This document shows positions 1 through 7,516 of a DNA stretch of 8,108 nucleotides, in pieces. Position 1 is the stretch's first letter. The number at the start of each line of letters is the position of its first letter. The position numbers and the translations under genes were made by a program. The DNA comes from RECH01 sp964431105 (GTDB lineage: Bacteria; Cyanobacteriota; Cyanobacteriia; RECH01), in the NCBI GenBank assembly GCA_964431105.1, contig CAYSIR010000183.1:1-8108 (forward strand). The letters are read 5' to 3'. Under the pieces are notes generated by a model that was not told the origin of the DNA, did not search any database, and saw nothing but the letters and a program-made list of their open reading frames with translations.

Positions 1-817
1 TCGTTAATCGGCACTTTCATAGATAAAACTGGGTACTGTGAGGGCAGACTATTGAAGGTGCGATCGCATATCGGGTTCAGCCTGGTCGGTATTTAGGTAT
101 GCCTGGGCAGTGCCAACTCAAGGTGATGTATCCATCTTTATCGTTGTTCATCATCACCGCCGTTCTGCGGAGTAGTTCATGCCGCCTAACCTCGGCCCTT
201 AAATTGCTCAGTCAGGCTATCCTGAACATCTCTAGCCATTGTCCAGTCCCTACCCCGATCGCACCCTGTAGCTGTCTGCATAGATGGCAACAGCCCGTGC
301 AGATAATTCTAGTGCTGTGTCTTTCAGACGCAGGCGTGATCTCGCGATCGCAGCACACAGCCACCATTGAGAGATTAGACTGATGCGATCGCTATTCTGT
401 GAGTGATAAAGTTTAATCTCCCATCATGTGCATTTCCTCAGCCTCTGAGCGCATTCAGTCATCATTCTGGAGTCCCTAATTGTGCCAGCCTAGATTTGAG
501 AGCCTGTTTTACACTTGCATTCACATTCAACCCTGAGTTCAAGCGCCGCTCTGGATCATGCGGCACACCCTACCGCCAAGCCAGTCCCGCAATCAAGTCT
601 CGCAATCAACCGGCGAATATCCTCCCACTCAAACTCCGTCGCTATTGACCAGGGCCATTTCAATCTGCTTCACCGGTTCTGCCGACAGGAGGGCGAGCGC
701 CTCAGACGCTTGAAGTTACTGTTGCCACGACCGTGGGCAACGCATTCCCCCTCAATTCATCTTCCAAATTCATTCCTCAGATTTATCGCTTAAAGGCTAC
801 GTGGTCACATTGGGACA

Positions 818-862
818 CCCCCCTAATTGCCCCCTAATTGCCCCCTAATTGCCCCCTAATTG
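818..862. repeat. Four perfect 11-bp tandem repeats, G-quadruplex pattern on the minus strand
   Basis: The unit CCCCCTAATTG occurs four times without a mismatch (819-829, 830-840, 841-851, 852-862), with one extra C at 818. On the minus strand this gives four runs of five or six G separated by identical 6-base loops CAATTA, which meets the usual G-quadruplex pattern of four G-runs with loops of seven or fewer. The 11-base period is close to one helical turn, so a protein could also bind the copies on one DNA face. The array ends 248 bases before the cyclase start codon. It may be a simple slippage repeat with no function. Confidence 0.9.
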
Positions 863-880
863 ACTGACACAAGAGTCGGC

Positions 881-903
881 CTTGGGCACGGAAACTGCCC
901 GAG
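881..903. other. Small inverted repeat upstream of the cyclase gene
   Basis: CTTGGGCA at 881-888 pairs with TGCCCGAG at 896-903, seven Watson-Crick pairs plus one G-T wobble, around a 7-base loop. No T-run follows on either strand, so it does not read as an intrinsic terminator. It could be an operator or part of a leader, or chance. Confidence 0.3.
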
Positions 904-1110
904 TTTAGACAATGTAGGGGTTTCCTGACCCGCTCAATGGTTAGGATTTAGCAAGTTTTGTCAGACACGTAGGATGCCCCCTATCCTGGAACTTCAGCGA
1001 TCGCTCAGTCGCTGCTGTCAGCCTTGCTATTGGGCACACTGTCGTCTCTACCGTCAGCCTTTACCATAATTTTGTTATCACTTGGTCACCCTCTTCAGGC
1101 AACCTGACCT

Positions 1111-3414
1111 ATGAGTGCTAAATGGCTCAAGACCCTGCTGTGGAAAAACCGCCGCATCTGGTTGACGGCGCTAGGAACAACTAGCGTAATTATTTTGATA
1201 CGAATGATTGGTCTGCTGCGCACAGCAGAACTGTCAGCCTATGACCAGTTATTTCGGCTACGTCCGATTGAAGAACCGGACGATCGCATTGTGGTAGTGT
1301 CGATCGACGATCGCGATATAAACGAATTGGGAGACTGGCCGATTACGGATGAACAGATGGCCCGCCTAATCCGTAGAATTTCAGCCTACGAACCGCGTGC
1401 TATCGGCTTGGATATTTATCGCGACTTGCCCGTTGACCCTGGTCACGAGGAGTTGCAAGCCGTGTATGAATCCACGCCCAATCTCATCGCGATTGAGAAA
1501 CTGCCGGATAGCTACAGCATTGGCATTGACCCACCCAAACTCATGGCTGAACTGGAACAGGTGGGGTTCAACAATATTTCGACTGATGTGGATGGTCAGG
1601 TACGGCGATCGCTCCTCTACTGGTGGAAAGAGGACGAAAACGGCGACCGCAGCTTTAGAACCAGTTTTGCGCTCAAACTTGCCCAACTGTACTTAGCAGA
1701 CGAAAACATTGAACCGATGTCTGCGGGCGATGAATTACAACTTGGAAATGCTGTCTTCAAAATATTACAGCCATACGATGGCGGGTATGTCAGAGTCAAC
1801 ACAGGCGGCTACCAGATTATGACCAATTTTCGCGCGCCGGCTAACGGGTTTGATATGGTGCCCTTCACAGATGTGCTGGCTGATGAAGTGTCCGCCGAAT
1901 ATTTCCGCGATCGCATCGTACTGATCGGTTCGATCGCCAATAGCCTACAGGATTTTGTGCTAACGCCATTTAGCCGAGGCACGGGCAGCAGCGCTGAACG
2001 CATGGCGGGGGTGGAACTGCACGCCAACTTTACTAGCCAAATCTTGAGCGCGGCGATGGACGATCGCGTTCTGATTACCAGTTGGCCAGAGGTGATGGAA
2101 TGGGGGTGGATCTTAGGCTGGGCATTGATCGGTAGCACGGTCAGTTGGGGGTTGCGATCGCCCACCCGCTCCTTTTTGGTCATTCTCATGTCCTTCGGTG
2201 GGCTGAGCATCATCTGTTATAGTGCCTTTCTAAACGGATGGTGGCTTCCGTTGGTTCCGGCAGGATTAGCGCTGACCGTCTCGGCGATCGCCATTACGGC
2301 TTACTTGGCTCACCTTGAAGAAGAACTGCACAAGTCCAAAGAATTTCTAAATTCCATCATTAACTCCATTCCTGACCCAGTCTTTGTCAAAAATACCCAC
2401 CATCAATGGATTGTTCTGAATGAAGCTTACGCCAGCTTTGTCGGTCAATCGATTGACAGCCTGCTGGATAAATCAGAACGGGACGTGCTAGCCGATGCCC
2501 AAGCGGATGTATTTTGGCAGCAGGATGAAGAGGCTATTCGGACAGGGCTGGGGACCGAAACCGAAGGCGAATTTACCAATGCCCACGGACAAACCTACTG
2601 CATTGCGACCAAGCGATCGCTCCATAAAGACTCAGCAGGTAACATTTTTTTAGTCGGCGTCATTCACGACATTACCCAGCGTAAACGCATGGAGGACGAG
2701 CTGCGGCGGACAGCAGCAGAGCTAGTACAGTCCAATGCAGAACTGCGAGAAGCTGGCGCAAGTTTGCGGCAAATGGCGTATCATGACGCACTCACCGGCT
2801 TACCCAACCGCAAACTCCTTGAAGAGCGCCTGAAAGAAGCCCTTGACATTGCCCTAGCCAACGATCGACTCAGTGCAGTGCTGTTCCTTGATTTAGATGG
2901 ATTTAAGCAAATCAATGATACCCACGGTCACCGCATTGGTGACTTATTGCTCAAGGCCGTTGCTAACCGATTGAAAAACTGTCTGCGCGGAAGTGATACG
3001 GTTGCTCGCCTTGGGGGGGATGAATTCGTTGTTCTGCTGCCTGCCATTCCGGCTAAGTCCAACATTCAAACCGTAGCCGACAAAATTATTGCCAACCTGT
3101 CTCAGCCCTTTGCCCTAGAAGGAAAAACGATCAACGTTACGACCAGTTTGGGCATCAGTATATATCCTATCGATAGCCAATCCTCTGATGAGTTAATCAT
3201 CAAAGCAGATGCGGCGATGTATCGTGCCAAGGAAGGGGGCAAAAATAGCTATGCCTTTTTTGATGAAACCGCCTTTACGAGCCTTGGAGCGCCCGATCGC
3301 ACCGAATCGTCGGATTTCGCTGATGCCGTTGCGATCGCTGAGTCAGCCCAACCTTTGTCCCCAGTCCACTCCAAGGGCGATGCTTACCCGGTGGAATCGG
3401 GGAACGATACATAA
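1111..3414 (+). CDS. CHASE2-PAS-GGDEF diguanylate cyclase, membrane receptor
   Basis: This 767-residue protein should make cyclic di-GMP from two GTP at the inner face of the cytoplasmic membrane. Helix 1 (about 16-36) leads into a CHASE2 sensor domain (about 37-325), extracytoplasmic in this family. Three closely packed membrane helices follow (about 329-348, 353-374, 377-400), then a PAS domain with its PAC end (about 408-525), a short helical linker and GGDEF (about 555-717). The catalytic set is complete: D594, N602 and D611 match the metal and guanine ligands of PleD, and GGDEF lies at 635-639. RGSD at 626-629, five residues before GGDEF, is the product-inhibition I-site. There is no EAL or HD-GYP domain. 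An in-frame TGA at 1105-1107 rules out a longer start; no strong Shine-Dalgarno precedes ATG 1111. The polar tail after 718 has no recognised domain. The CHASE2 ligand and PAS cofactor cannot be told from sequence. The gene converges on the TPR gene. Confidence 0.95.
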   Translation: MSAKWLKTLLWKNRRIWLTALGTTSVIILIRMIGLLRTAELSAYDQLFRLRPIEEPDDRIVVVSIDDRDINELGDWPITDEQMARLIRRISAYEPRAIGLDIYRDLPVDPGHEELQAVYESTPNLIAIEKLPDSYSIGIDPPKLMAELEQVGFNNISTDVDGQVRRSLLYWWKEDENGDRSFRTSFALKLAQLYLADENIEPMSAGDELQLGNAVFKILQPYDGGYVRVNTGGYQIMTNFRAPANGFDMVPFTDVLADEVSAEYFRDRIVLIGSIANSLQDFVLTPFSRGTGSSAERMAGVELHANFTSQILSAAMDDRVLITSWPEVMEWGWILGWALIGSTVSWGLRSPTRSFLVILMSFGGLSIICYSAFLNGWWLPLVPAGLALTVSAIAITAYLAHLEEELHKSKEFLNSIINSIPDPVFVKNTHHQWIVLNEAYASFVGQSIDSLLDKSERDVLADAQADVFWQQDEEAIRTGLGTETEGEFTNAHGQTYCIATKRSLHKDSAGNIFLVGVIHDITQRKRMEDELRRTAAELVQSNAELREAGASLRQMAYHDALTGLPNRKLLEERLKEALDIALANDRLSAVLFLDLDGFKQINDTHGHRIGDLLLKAVANRLKNCLRGSDTVARLGGDEFVVLLPAIPAKSNIQTVADKIIANLSQPFALEGKTINVTTSLGISIYPIDSQSSDELIIKADAAMYRAKEGGKNSYAFFDETAFTSLGAPDRTESSDFADAVAIAESAQPLSPVHSKGDAYPVESGNDT

Positions 3415-3463
3415 CGGTTGCCAACGGCATCCACGCAGCCGACGCTCATTCGCTAATGTCCAA

Positions 3464-3484
3464 TTCTCAGACATAGACTGAGGA
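3464..3484. terminator. Weak hairpin between convergent genes, possible bidirectional terminator
   Basis: TTCTCAG (3464-3470) pairs with CTGAGGA (3478-3484), six Watson-Crick pairs and one wobble, around a 7-base loop in the 74-base gap between two converging genes. An overlapping alternative pairs ATGTC 3456-3460 with GACAT 3470-3474. Its place suits a shared terminator, but no T-tract follows on either strand and the stem is short. Confidence 0.25.
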
Positions 3485-3488
3485 TGGA

Positions 3489-6152
3489 TTAGGGCAACTG
3501 GGCAATTTGTGGATGGAGTTCAGCAAAGGTCGGATCGGCTTGAGCATCTTCTCGATAGCGGGGCTTCAGCGCGATCGCAGCCTGTAGAGCCTCTAACGCC
3601 GATTCAGTCCGCCCCTGCATGGCGTAGCAGGTTGCCTTGTTGTAGTGCGTGTTGGCGTGATCCGGCTTCAACTGTAGGGCTTGGTTAAAACTATCCATCG
3701 CTTCACTATCGCGCCGCAGTTGCAGGAGGGCAGCCCCGCGTTTGTCCCAAGCTTTGGCCGATTGGGGGTTGTGCTTGAGGGCTTGGTCAAAGCTGGCGAT
3801 CGCATCCTCATAGCGCTGCACCATTTCCAACGCCATGCCTCGGTTCAGCCAAGCCACAGCATCATCAGAATGACACTGCACCGCACGATCGAATGATTCA
3901 TAGGCTTCTTCATGGCGCTGCAAGCTGCCCAACGCGACCCCGCGATTGACCCACGCTTCGTGATAATCCGGTTTAATATCGAGGGCTTTGTCAAAACTAG
4001 CGATCGCCTCTTCAGCTTGCTTTAGGCGCATCAAGGTCATGCCGCGATTTAGCCAGGTTTTGTGGTCAGCCGGTTGGAGGTCTAGCGCTTGGTTGAAGGC
4101 CGCTAGTGCCCCTTCATACCGTCGCATTTCCCGTAGCGCCAGCCCCCGTTGATACCACAGGGTGCCGTCGCTGGCATCCAGGTTAATGGCTTTGTCATAG
4201 CAGGCGATCGCTTCCTCATTGCGATCGAGTTCTTGTAAGCCTAGCCCGCGTTTGTACCAAATCCTAGGGTTTTGGGGTTGCAAATCAAGGGCTTGCTCAT
4301 ATTGGGCGATCGCTTCCCGGTAACGCCCCTCGGTCATCAGGGCATCGCCTTGGGTGAGATAGTCATCAGGGCGCAAGAAGAGCTGGGGCTGATTCGAGCG
4401 CAGCAAGTCCAGTTGACTACCCAAATCCGCCAAGCGCTGATCCACGTCTTGGACAAATTCGGCGGCAATTACCTGCGGCGAGACCTGTTTTAAGTCTTGT
4501 AAAATTGCGTCTTTTTGCTGCTGGGCTTGGGTTTGCAGGTCATTGAGTTGCTGAGATAAGTCTTGGGCGATCGCCGCCACGCGCTCCAGGGCTTGGGTTT
4601 TGTCATCCGCTAAGCTAGATTCTAATTCGGTCAACTTGGCAGCAAAGCGGGCTTCCAGTTTTTCCACATTTTGCCGCAGGAGCGATCGCTGATCCTGGGC
4701 ATCAGCTTTGAGGTCATCCACCTGCGATCGCACCTCATCCACCAACCCATCCAGCGCATTGAACGCCTGCCCCCGTCGCGTATCCGTTGCCAGCCGCAAA
4801 TCGTTGAGCAAATTGGCCGACTCGTTAGCCAACCGCTCCAGATTTTTGAGAATCGATTCTTTTTGAGACTGAATATCGGCTTCTAGGCGGTTAAACTGCC
4901 CCATAAAATCAGCCGTCGCCTGTTCCATCTGGCTTAGCGCTGTATCCCGCTGCCGCATCACCTGCTGTTGCAAATCATCCAAGCGATCGGCAGCATTAGA
5001 TTCTTGCTGCGTCAGGCTCGACAAAATGGAATCAGCCTGTTGGCGAATATCGATCGCTAGGGTGTCAAACTTGGCGCGAAACTCACCCGTTGCCGTTTCC
5101 AAATTCGTGACCACCAAATCCCGACGGCTTTGCACCTCGGCCTGCACGCCCGAAAACTGTGCCGCAAAATCCGCCTCTTGGCGGCGCAAGCCTTGCAAAA
5201 TAGCGCTTTTTTGATTTTGCACCTCAGACTGGATGCCGTTAAACTGTGCCAAAAATTCGGCGGCTTGCTGCTTAAGGTTAGCAATGACGCTCGTTTGCTC
5301 CGCTTCGGCGCGGCCAGTCAGAGTAGAAATCTGGTCAGCAAAGCCCGATTCAAGCTGGTTCAGGCTATCGATCATGAGATTCGCCTGACGCTGTACCTGG
5401 GCTTCGGTGCGTTCCCGCACAACGTCCAACTGCGGTACAAAGTCGGCTTCCAGATCCGTGAGTTGCTTCAGGAGTTGGGCATAGTGCTTTTGGGCCCGAT
5501 CGCCCAACTCCTTCAGTTGGTCAGCATAGGTTTGTTCTGCCCGCCCCAGCGATCGCTGAGATTCGTCCTGCGCGGCGGTGAGGGCGTGTTGAATGTCTGA
5601 TAGCTGCGTCGAGAGTTCTCCCTCCGACATTTTCAGCCGTTTTTCAAATACGCCCAACTGCTCGTCAATGGAATCTAGGGCATTTTCCTTCAGTTGTGCA
5701 AAATCGGTCAGCAGCGCACTCAGCTCGTCCCGCCGTGCCTTCACATCCCGCTGAAACGTGACGACGCCATCATCCAGTTCTTCAGCCAACACATCGGTTT
5801 CTTTCAACAGCGATCGCAGGTCTTTATGGGCTGCCGCAATCCGATCTTCTAAATCCGTCAGTTCATTGAGATGATCTTTGACAATGACCGTGACTTCGCG
5901 CACCACCGATCGCCGCAGCACCCACAACCCCGCAATCGCCGTTCCCAACAGCAGTGCTAACACCACCAGCATGGCGTTAAACAGAGTTGTAGTGCGGTTT
6001 AGTTCTTCAAGGTCAACAGTTTCTGCTGTGCCAGACGTTTGGGCGATCGCTGGGGAGGTCGTAGGGGCGATCGCATCCGTCAATGACAGCAACACAGATA
6101 GGGCAATGCTGGGCAACAGCACAGGCGATGGTGAGAACTTCTGGCGCTTCAT
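3489..6152 (-). CDS. Membrane-anchored long coiled-coil protein with eight C-terminal TPRs
   Basis: The 887-residue protein looks like a cytoplasmic scaffold tied to the membrane. Residues 1-37 resemble a signal peptide (MKRQK start, hydrophobic core, AIA before Q38). A strong membrane helix at about 59-79 is followed by RR and further basic residues, so by the positive-inside rule the rest faces the cytoplasm. Residues about 93-588 are charged, Gln-rich and helical, with a 29-residue repeat over 180-560. Eight 34-residue TPRs (596-867) run without gaps, with W at the same place in six (632, 666, 700, 734, 768, 802). The end DPTFAELHP is a usual TPR cap. I chose ATG 6152 because AAGGA sits 8 bases upstream; ATG 6158, two codons earlier, leaves only 2 bases. 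Its partner is unknown. TPRs usually bind proteins, so adaptor or assembly factor is inference. Gene order gives no function: the cyclase converges and manC lies about 300 bases upstream. Confidence 0.92.
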   Translation of the reverse strand: MKRQKFSPSPVLLPSIALSVLLSLTDAIAPTTSPAIAQTSGTAETVDLEELNRTTTLFNAMLVVLALLLGTAIAGLWVLRRSVVREVTVIVKDHLNELTDLEDRIAAAHKDLRSLLKETDVLAEELDDGVVTFQRDVKARRDELSALLTDFAQLKENALDSIDEQLGVFEKRLKMSEGELSTQLSDIQHALTAAQDESQRSLGRAEQTYADQLKELGDRAQKHYAQLLKQLTDLEADFVPQLDVVRERTEAQVQRQANLMIDSLNQLESGFADQISTLTGRAEAEQTSVIANLKQQAAEFLAQFNGIQSEVQNQKSAILQGLRRQEADFAAQFSGVQAEVQSRRDLVVTNLETATGEFRAKFDTLAIDIRQQADSILSSLTQQESNAADRLDDLQQQVMRQRDTALSQMEQATADFMGQFNRLEADIQSQKESILKNLERLANESANLLNDLRLATDTRRGQAFNALDGLVDEVRSQVDDLKADAQDQRSLLRQNVEKLEARFAAKLTELESSLADDKTQALERVAAIAQDLSQQLNDLQTQAQQQKDAILQDLKQVSPQVIAAEFVQDVDQRLADLGSQLDLLRSNQPQLFLRPDDYLTQGDALMTEGRYREAIAQYEQALDLQPQNPRIWYKRGLGLQELDRNEEAIACYDKAINLDASDGTLWYQRGLALREMRRYEGALAAFNQALDLQPADHKTWLNRGMTLMRLKQAEEAIASFDKALDIKPDYHEAWVNRGVALGSLQRHEEAYESFDRAVQCHSDDAVAWLNRGMALEMVQRYEDAIASFDQALKHNPQSAKAWDKRGAALLQLRRDSEAMDSFNQALQLKPDHANTHYNKATCYAMQGRTESALEALQAAIALKPRYREDAQADPTFAELHPQIAQLP
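3552..4367 (-). repeat. Eight tandem TPR units of exactly 34 codons
   Basis: The array spans residues 596-867 of the rod-TPR protein with a constant 102-bp period. Each unit has the TPR signature of W/Y-x-x-R/K-G in helix A and an A-I-A/S-x-F/Y-D/N-x-A-L pattern in helix B. The final unit has H in place of W. HIP1 octamers at 3796, 4000, 4204 and 4306 fall at multiples of 102 bp, all encoding A-I-A at the same repeat position. Array regularity suggests expansion by duplication, now diverged in sequence. Confidence 0.93.
4473..5615 (-). repeat. 29-residue helical repeat, about 13 copies
   Basis: Residues 180-560 of the rod-TPR protein line up as units starting at 180, 209, 238, 271, 300, 329, 358, 387, 416, 445, 474, 503 and 532. 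All are 29 residues except the one at 238, which has four extra. Hydrophobic residues recur at unit positions 1, 5, 8, 12, 19, 20 and 23, position 1 often being F. Position 16 is K or R in eight of the ten uninterrupted units from 271. Spacing 4-3-4-4-3-4-4-3 equals two hendecads plus one heptad. I know of no named family with this unit. Confidence 0.8.
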
Positions 6153-6461
6153 CAACATTGTCCTTATCGGTCAGGGTCTAACGGGGGTGAGAAAATCGCG
6201 GAGGCAGCGAGCCATCATCAAGATATGCTCTATTCTGCTACGAACGGCTGCGAAATGGCTGAAATGATCGAAATAGCCGCCGCTCTGATTCGCTTTTGGC
6301 TAACCGTCAAAAACAGCGATCGCTCCTGTTCAAGCTTACTGCGTTGTGTCGAAGTGATGACCGGTGCGGCCAAGGTTTCTGGAAGGGTTCAGGGTGGATT
6401 TAGACCGGATGCAATGCAGGCACATTGCGATCGCCGCCGCTGCCCAAACTCAGCGGATGGT
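6153..6461. other. Spacer between manC and the rod-TPR gene
   Basis: About 300 bases separate the manC stop codon from the start of the rod-TPR gene on the minus strand. It holds HIP1 octamers at 6316 and 6427 and the Shine-Dalgarno AAGGA (minus strand, 6162-6166) of the downstream gene. I see no convincing gene, terminator hairpin or consensus promoter. Its length suggests that the rod-TPR gene has its own promoter rather than reading through from manC. Confidence 0.5.
6162..6166 (-). promoter_or_regulatory. Shine-Dalgarno AAGGA deciding the rod-TPR start
   Basis: On the minus strand AAGGA is followed by 8 bases and then ATG 6152. The earlier ATG at 6158 is only 2 bases away, too close for normal initiation. 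The later start also leaves a classic signal peptide beginning MKRQK. Confidence 0.6.
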
Positions 6462-7514
6462 CTACAGTAGCCCCTTCAGATCGTCTTCCGATGCCAGCCG
6501 CTTCAGCATTGGCTTAATGTCCTGCGTCCGACGTTTATCTACAATCAGCGTCACACTGCCATCGCGCACCACTACCACATCTTCCAGCCCAATGGTGACA
6601 ATCACCTCTTCAGCGTTGCCGTTATAGACCACACAGCCTTTGCTGTCTTGCCCAACGTGCCGCCCAATGTCCACGTTCGGCTGGTCATCTTGCTTAAGCA
6701 ACCGCTCCAGCGCATTCCAGTCACCCAGATCATCCCAGCCGAAGTTAGCCGGAATGACACAGGCTTTTTGAGTTTTTTCCATCAGCGCGTAGTCGATGCT
6801 TTTCTTGGGCAATTGGGGATAGACCGACGGGCCAGATTCGCAGATAGGGTTGATGATGTCAGGCGCATGGGTGCGCAGTTCTGCTAGGGTTGTGCCCGCT
6901 TGGAAGATGAACATTCCGCTATTCCAGCTATATTGCCCGGTTGCCAAGAAGGATTCGGCAGTGGGGCGATCGGGCTTTTCAGTGAAGCGATCGACCTTGA
7001 AGGCAGCCAGCCCGTTAACGTGGCCCAGTGCTGTCCCTTGCTGGATATAGCCGTAGCCCGTGGCAGGATAGGTGGGGGTAATGCCCAGGGTCGCGATCGC
7101 CCCCTGGGTTTTTGCCAATTCTGCTGCGGCCGTCAGCGTGGTTTGAAAACCGGTCTGATCAGCAATCCAGTGGTCTGCCGGAAAAAATCCCACGATCGCA
7201 TCTTCGCCGTGGCGCTTGGCAATTTCCAGCGTTGCCCAGGCCACCGCCGGAGCCGTATCCCGCCCTTCAGATTCCACCAGCAGATTAGCTTCGGGCAACG
7301 CTGGCAACTGTTCCCGCACGCCATCCGCCAAATGGGATGCGGTGATGACCCACAATCCTGACCAGCCCTCCGCCAGCGGCAGCAACCGTTCTGCCGTTGC
7401 CTGCAATAAGCTCAACCCACTTCCATCTAGGCTCAAGAACTGTTTAGGGCGCTGTCGGCGGCTGAGGGGCCAAAAACGTTCGCCTTTTCCACCAGCCAAA
7501 ATTACAGGAATCAT
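6462..7514 (-). CDS. manC: Mannose-1-phosphate guanylyltransferase (GDP-mannose pyrophosphorylase)
   Basis: This cytosolic enzyme joins mannose 1-phosphate and GTP to give GDP-mannose and pyrophosphate, feeding GDP-fucose, GDP-rhamnose and mannosylated polysaccharide synthesis. Diagnostic motifs are all present in 350 residues: the nucleotide-binding signature LAGGKGERFWPLSR (6-19) with PKQF (23-26), FFPADHW (110-116), ATGYGYI (151-157), FTEKPD (177-182, the sugar-phosphate side), WNSGMF (197-202), DYALMEK (241-247) and GWDDLGDW (259-266). The end (about 280-340) fits the short beta-strand domain of the family. It lacks the C-terminal cupin of bifunctional isomerase-transferases such as the longer E. 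coli-type enzymes, so fructose-6-phosphate must be isomerised by another protein. Start ATG 7514 puts the motif at its usual distance from the N terminus, with GAGG 9 bases upstream. A perfect palindrome overlaps that GAGG. The symbol follows the family; nearby polysaccharide genes are not visible. Confidence 0.95.
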   Translation of the reverse strand: MIPVILAGGKGERFWPLSRRQRPKQFLSLDGSGLSLLQATAERLLPLAEGWSGLWVITASHLADGVREQLPALPEANLLVESEGRDTAPAVAWATLEIAKRHGEDAIVGFFPADHWIADQTGFQTTLTAAAELAKTQGAIATLGITPTYPATGYGYIQQGTALGHVNGLAAFKVDRFTEKPDRPTAESFLATGQYSWNSGMFIFQAGTTLAELRTHAPDIINPICESGPSVYPQLPKKSIDYALMEKTQKACVIPANFGWDDLGDWNALERLLKQDDQPNVDIGRHVGQDSKGCVVYNGNAEEVIVTIGLEDVVVVRDGSVTLIVDKRRTQDIKPMLKRLASEDDLKGLL

Positions 7515-7516
7515 GG

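Larger units (their letters stand above)
1..1110. other. Long spacer without a recognisable gene
   Basis: No reading frame here resembles a known protein. The plus-strand frames at 99-383, 403-648 and 515-793 are rich in Ser, Pro, Cys and His and lack family motifs or convincing ribosome binding sites. The minus strand between about 420 and 74 shows short protein-like stretches broken by stops, possibly a decayed gene. Visible structure includes HIP1 octamers at 60, 344, 385 and 997, an 11-bp tandem repeat at 819-862, a small hairpin at 881-903, and a 9-bp direct repeat GTCAGCCTT at 1017-1025 and 1053-1061. A CATAAT at 1065-1070 could be a -10 box for the downstream cyclase, but no matching -35 is visible. 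The rest looks featureless. Confidence 0.6.

Noticed and set aside
99..793. Three overlapping plus-strand frames of 81-94 codons
   Set aside because: Ser, Pro, Cys and His-rich low-complexity translations, no motifs, no ribosome binding sites and mutual overlap mark them as chance frames.
818..862. CRISPR array
   Set aside because: The repeats are 11 bp, directly abutting and have no spacers.
5130..5600. 156-codon plus-strand frame opposite the coiled-coil region
   Set aside because: It lies wholly antisense to a well-supported gene and mirrors its repetitive codon use (Leu, Arg, Gln-rich), as expected of a shadow frame.
6900..7361. 153-codon plus-strand frame opposite manC
   Set aside because: It is antisense to conserved manC motifs and shows no domain of its own.
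6462..7514. Bifunctional phosphomannose isomerase/guanylyltransferase or glucose-1-phosphate enzyme
   Set aside because: The frame ends without the C-terminal cupin, and the FWPLSR, PKQF and FTEKPD motifs are those of mannose-1-phosphate guanylyltransferases.
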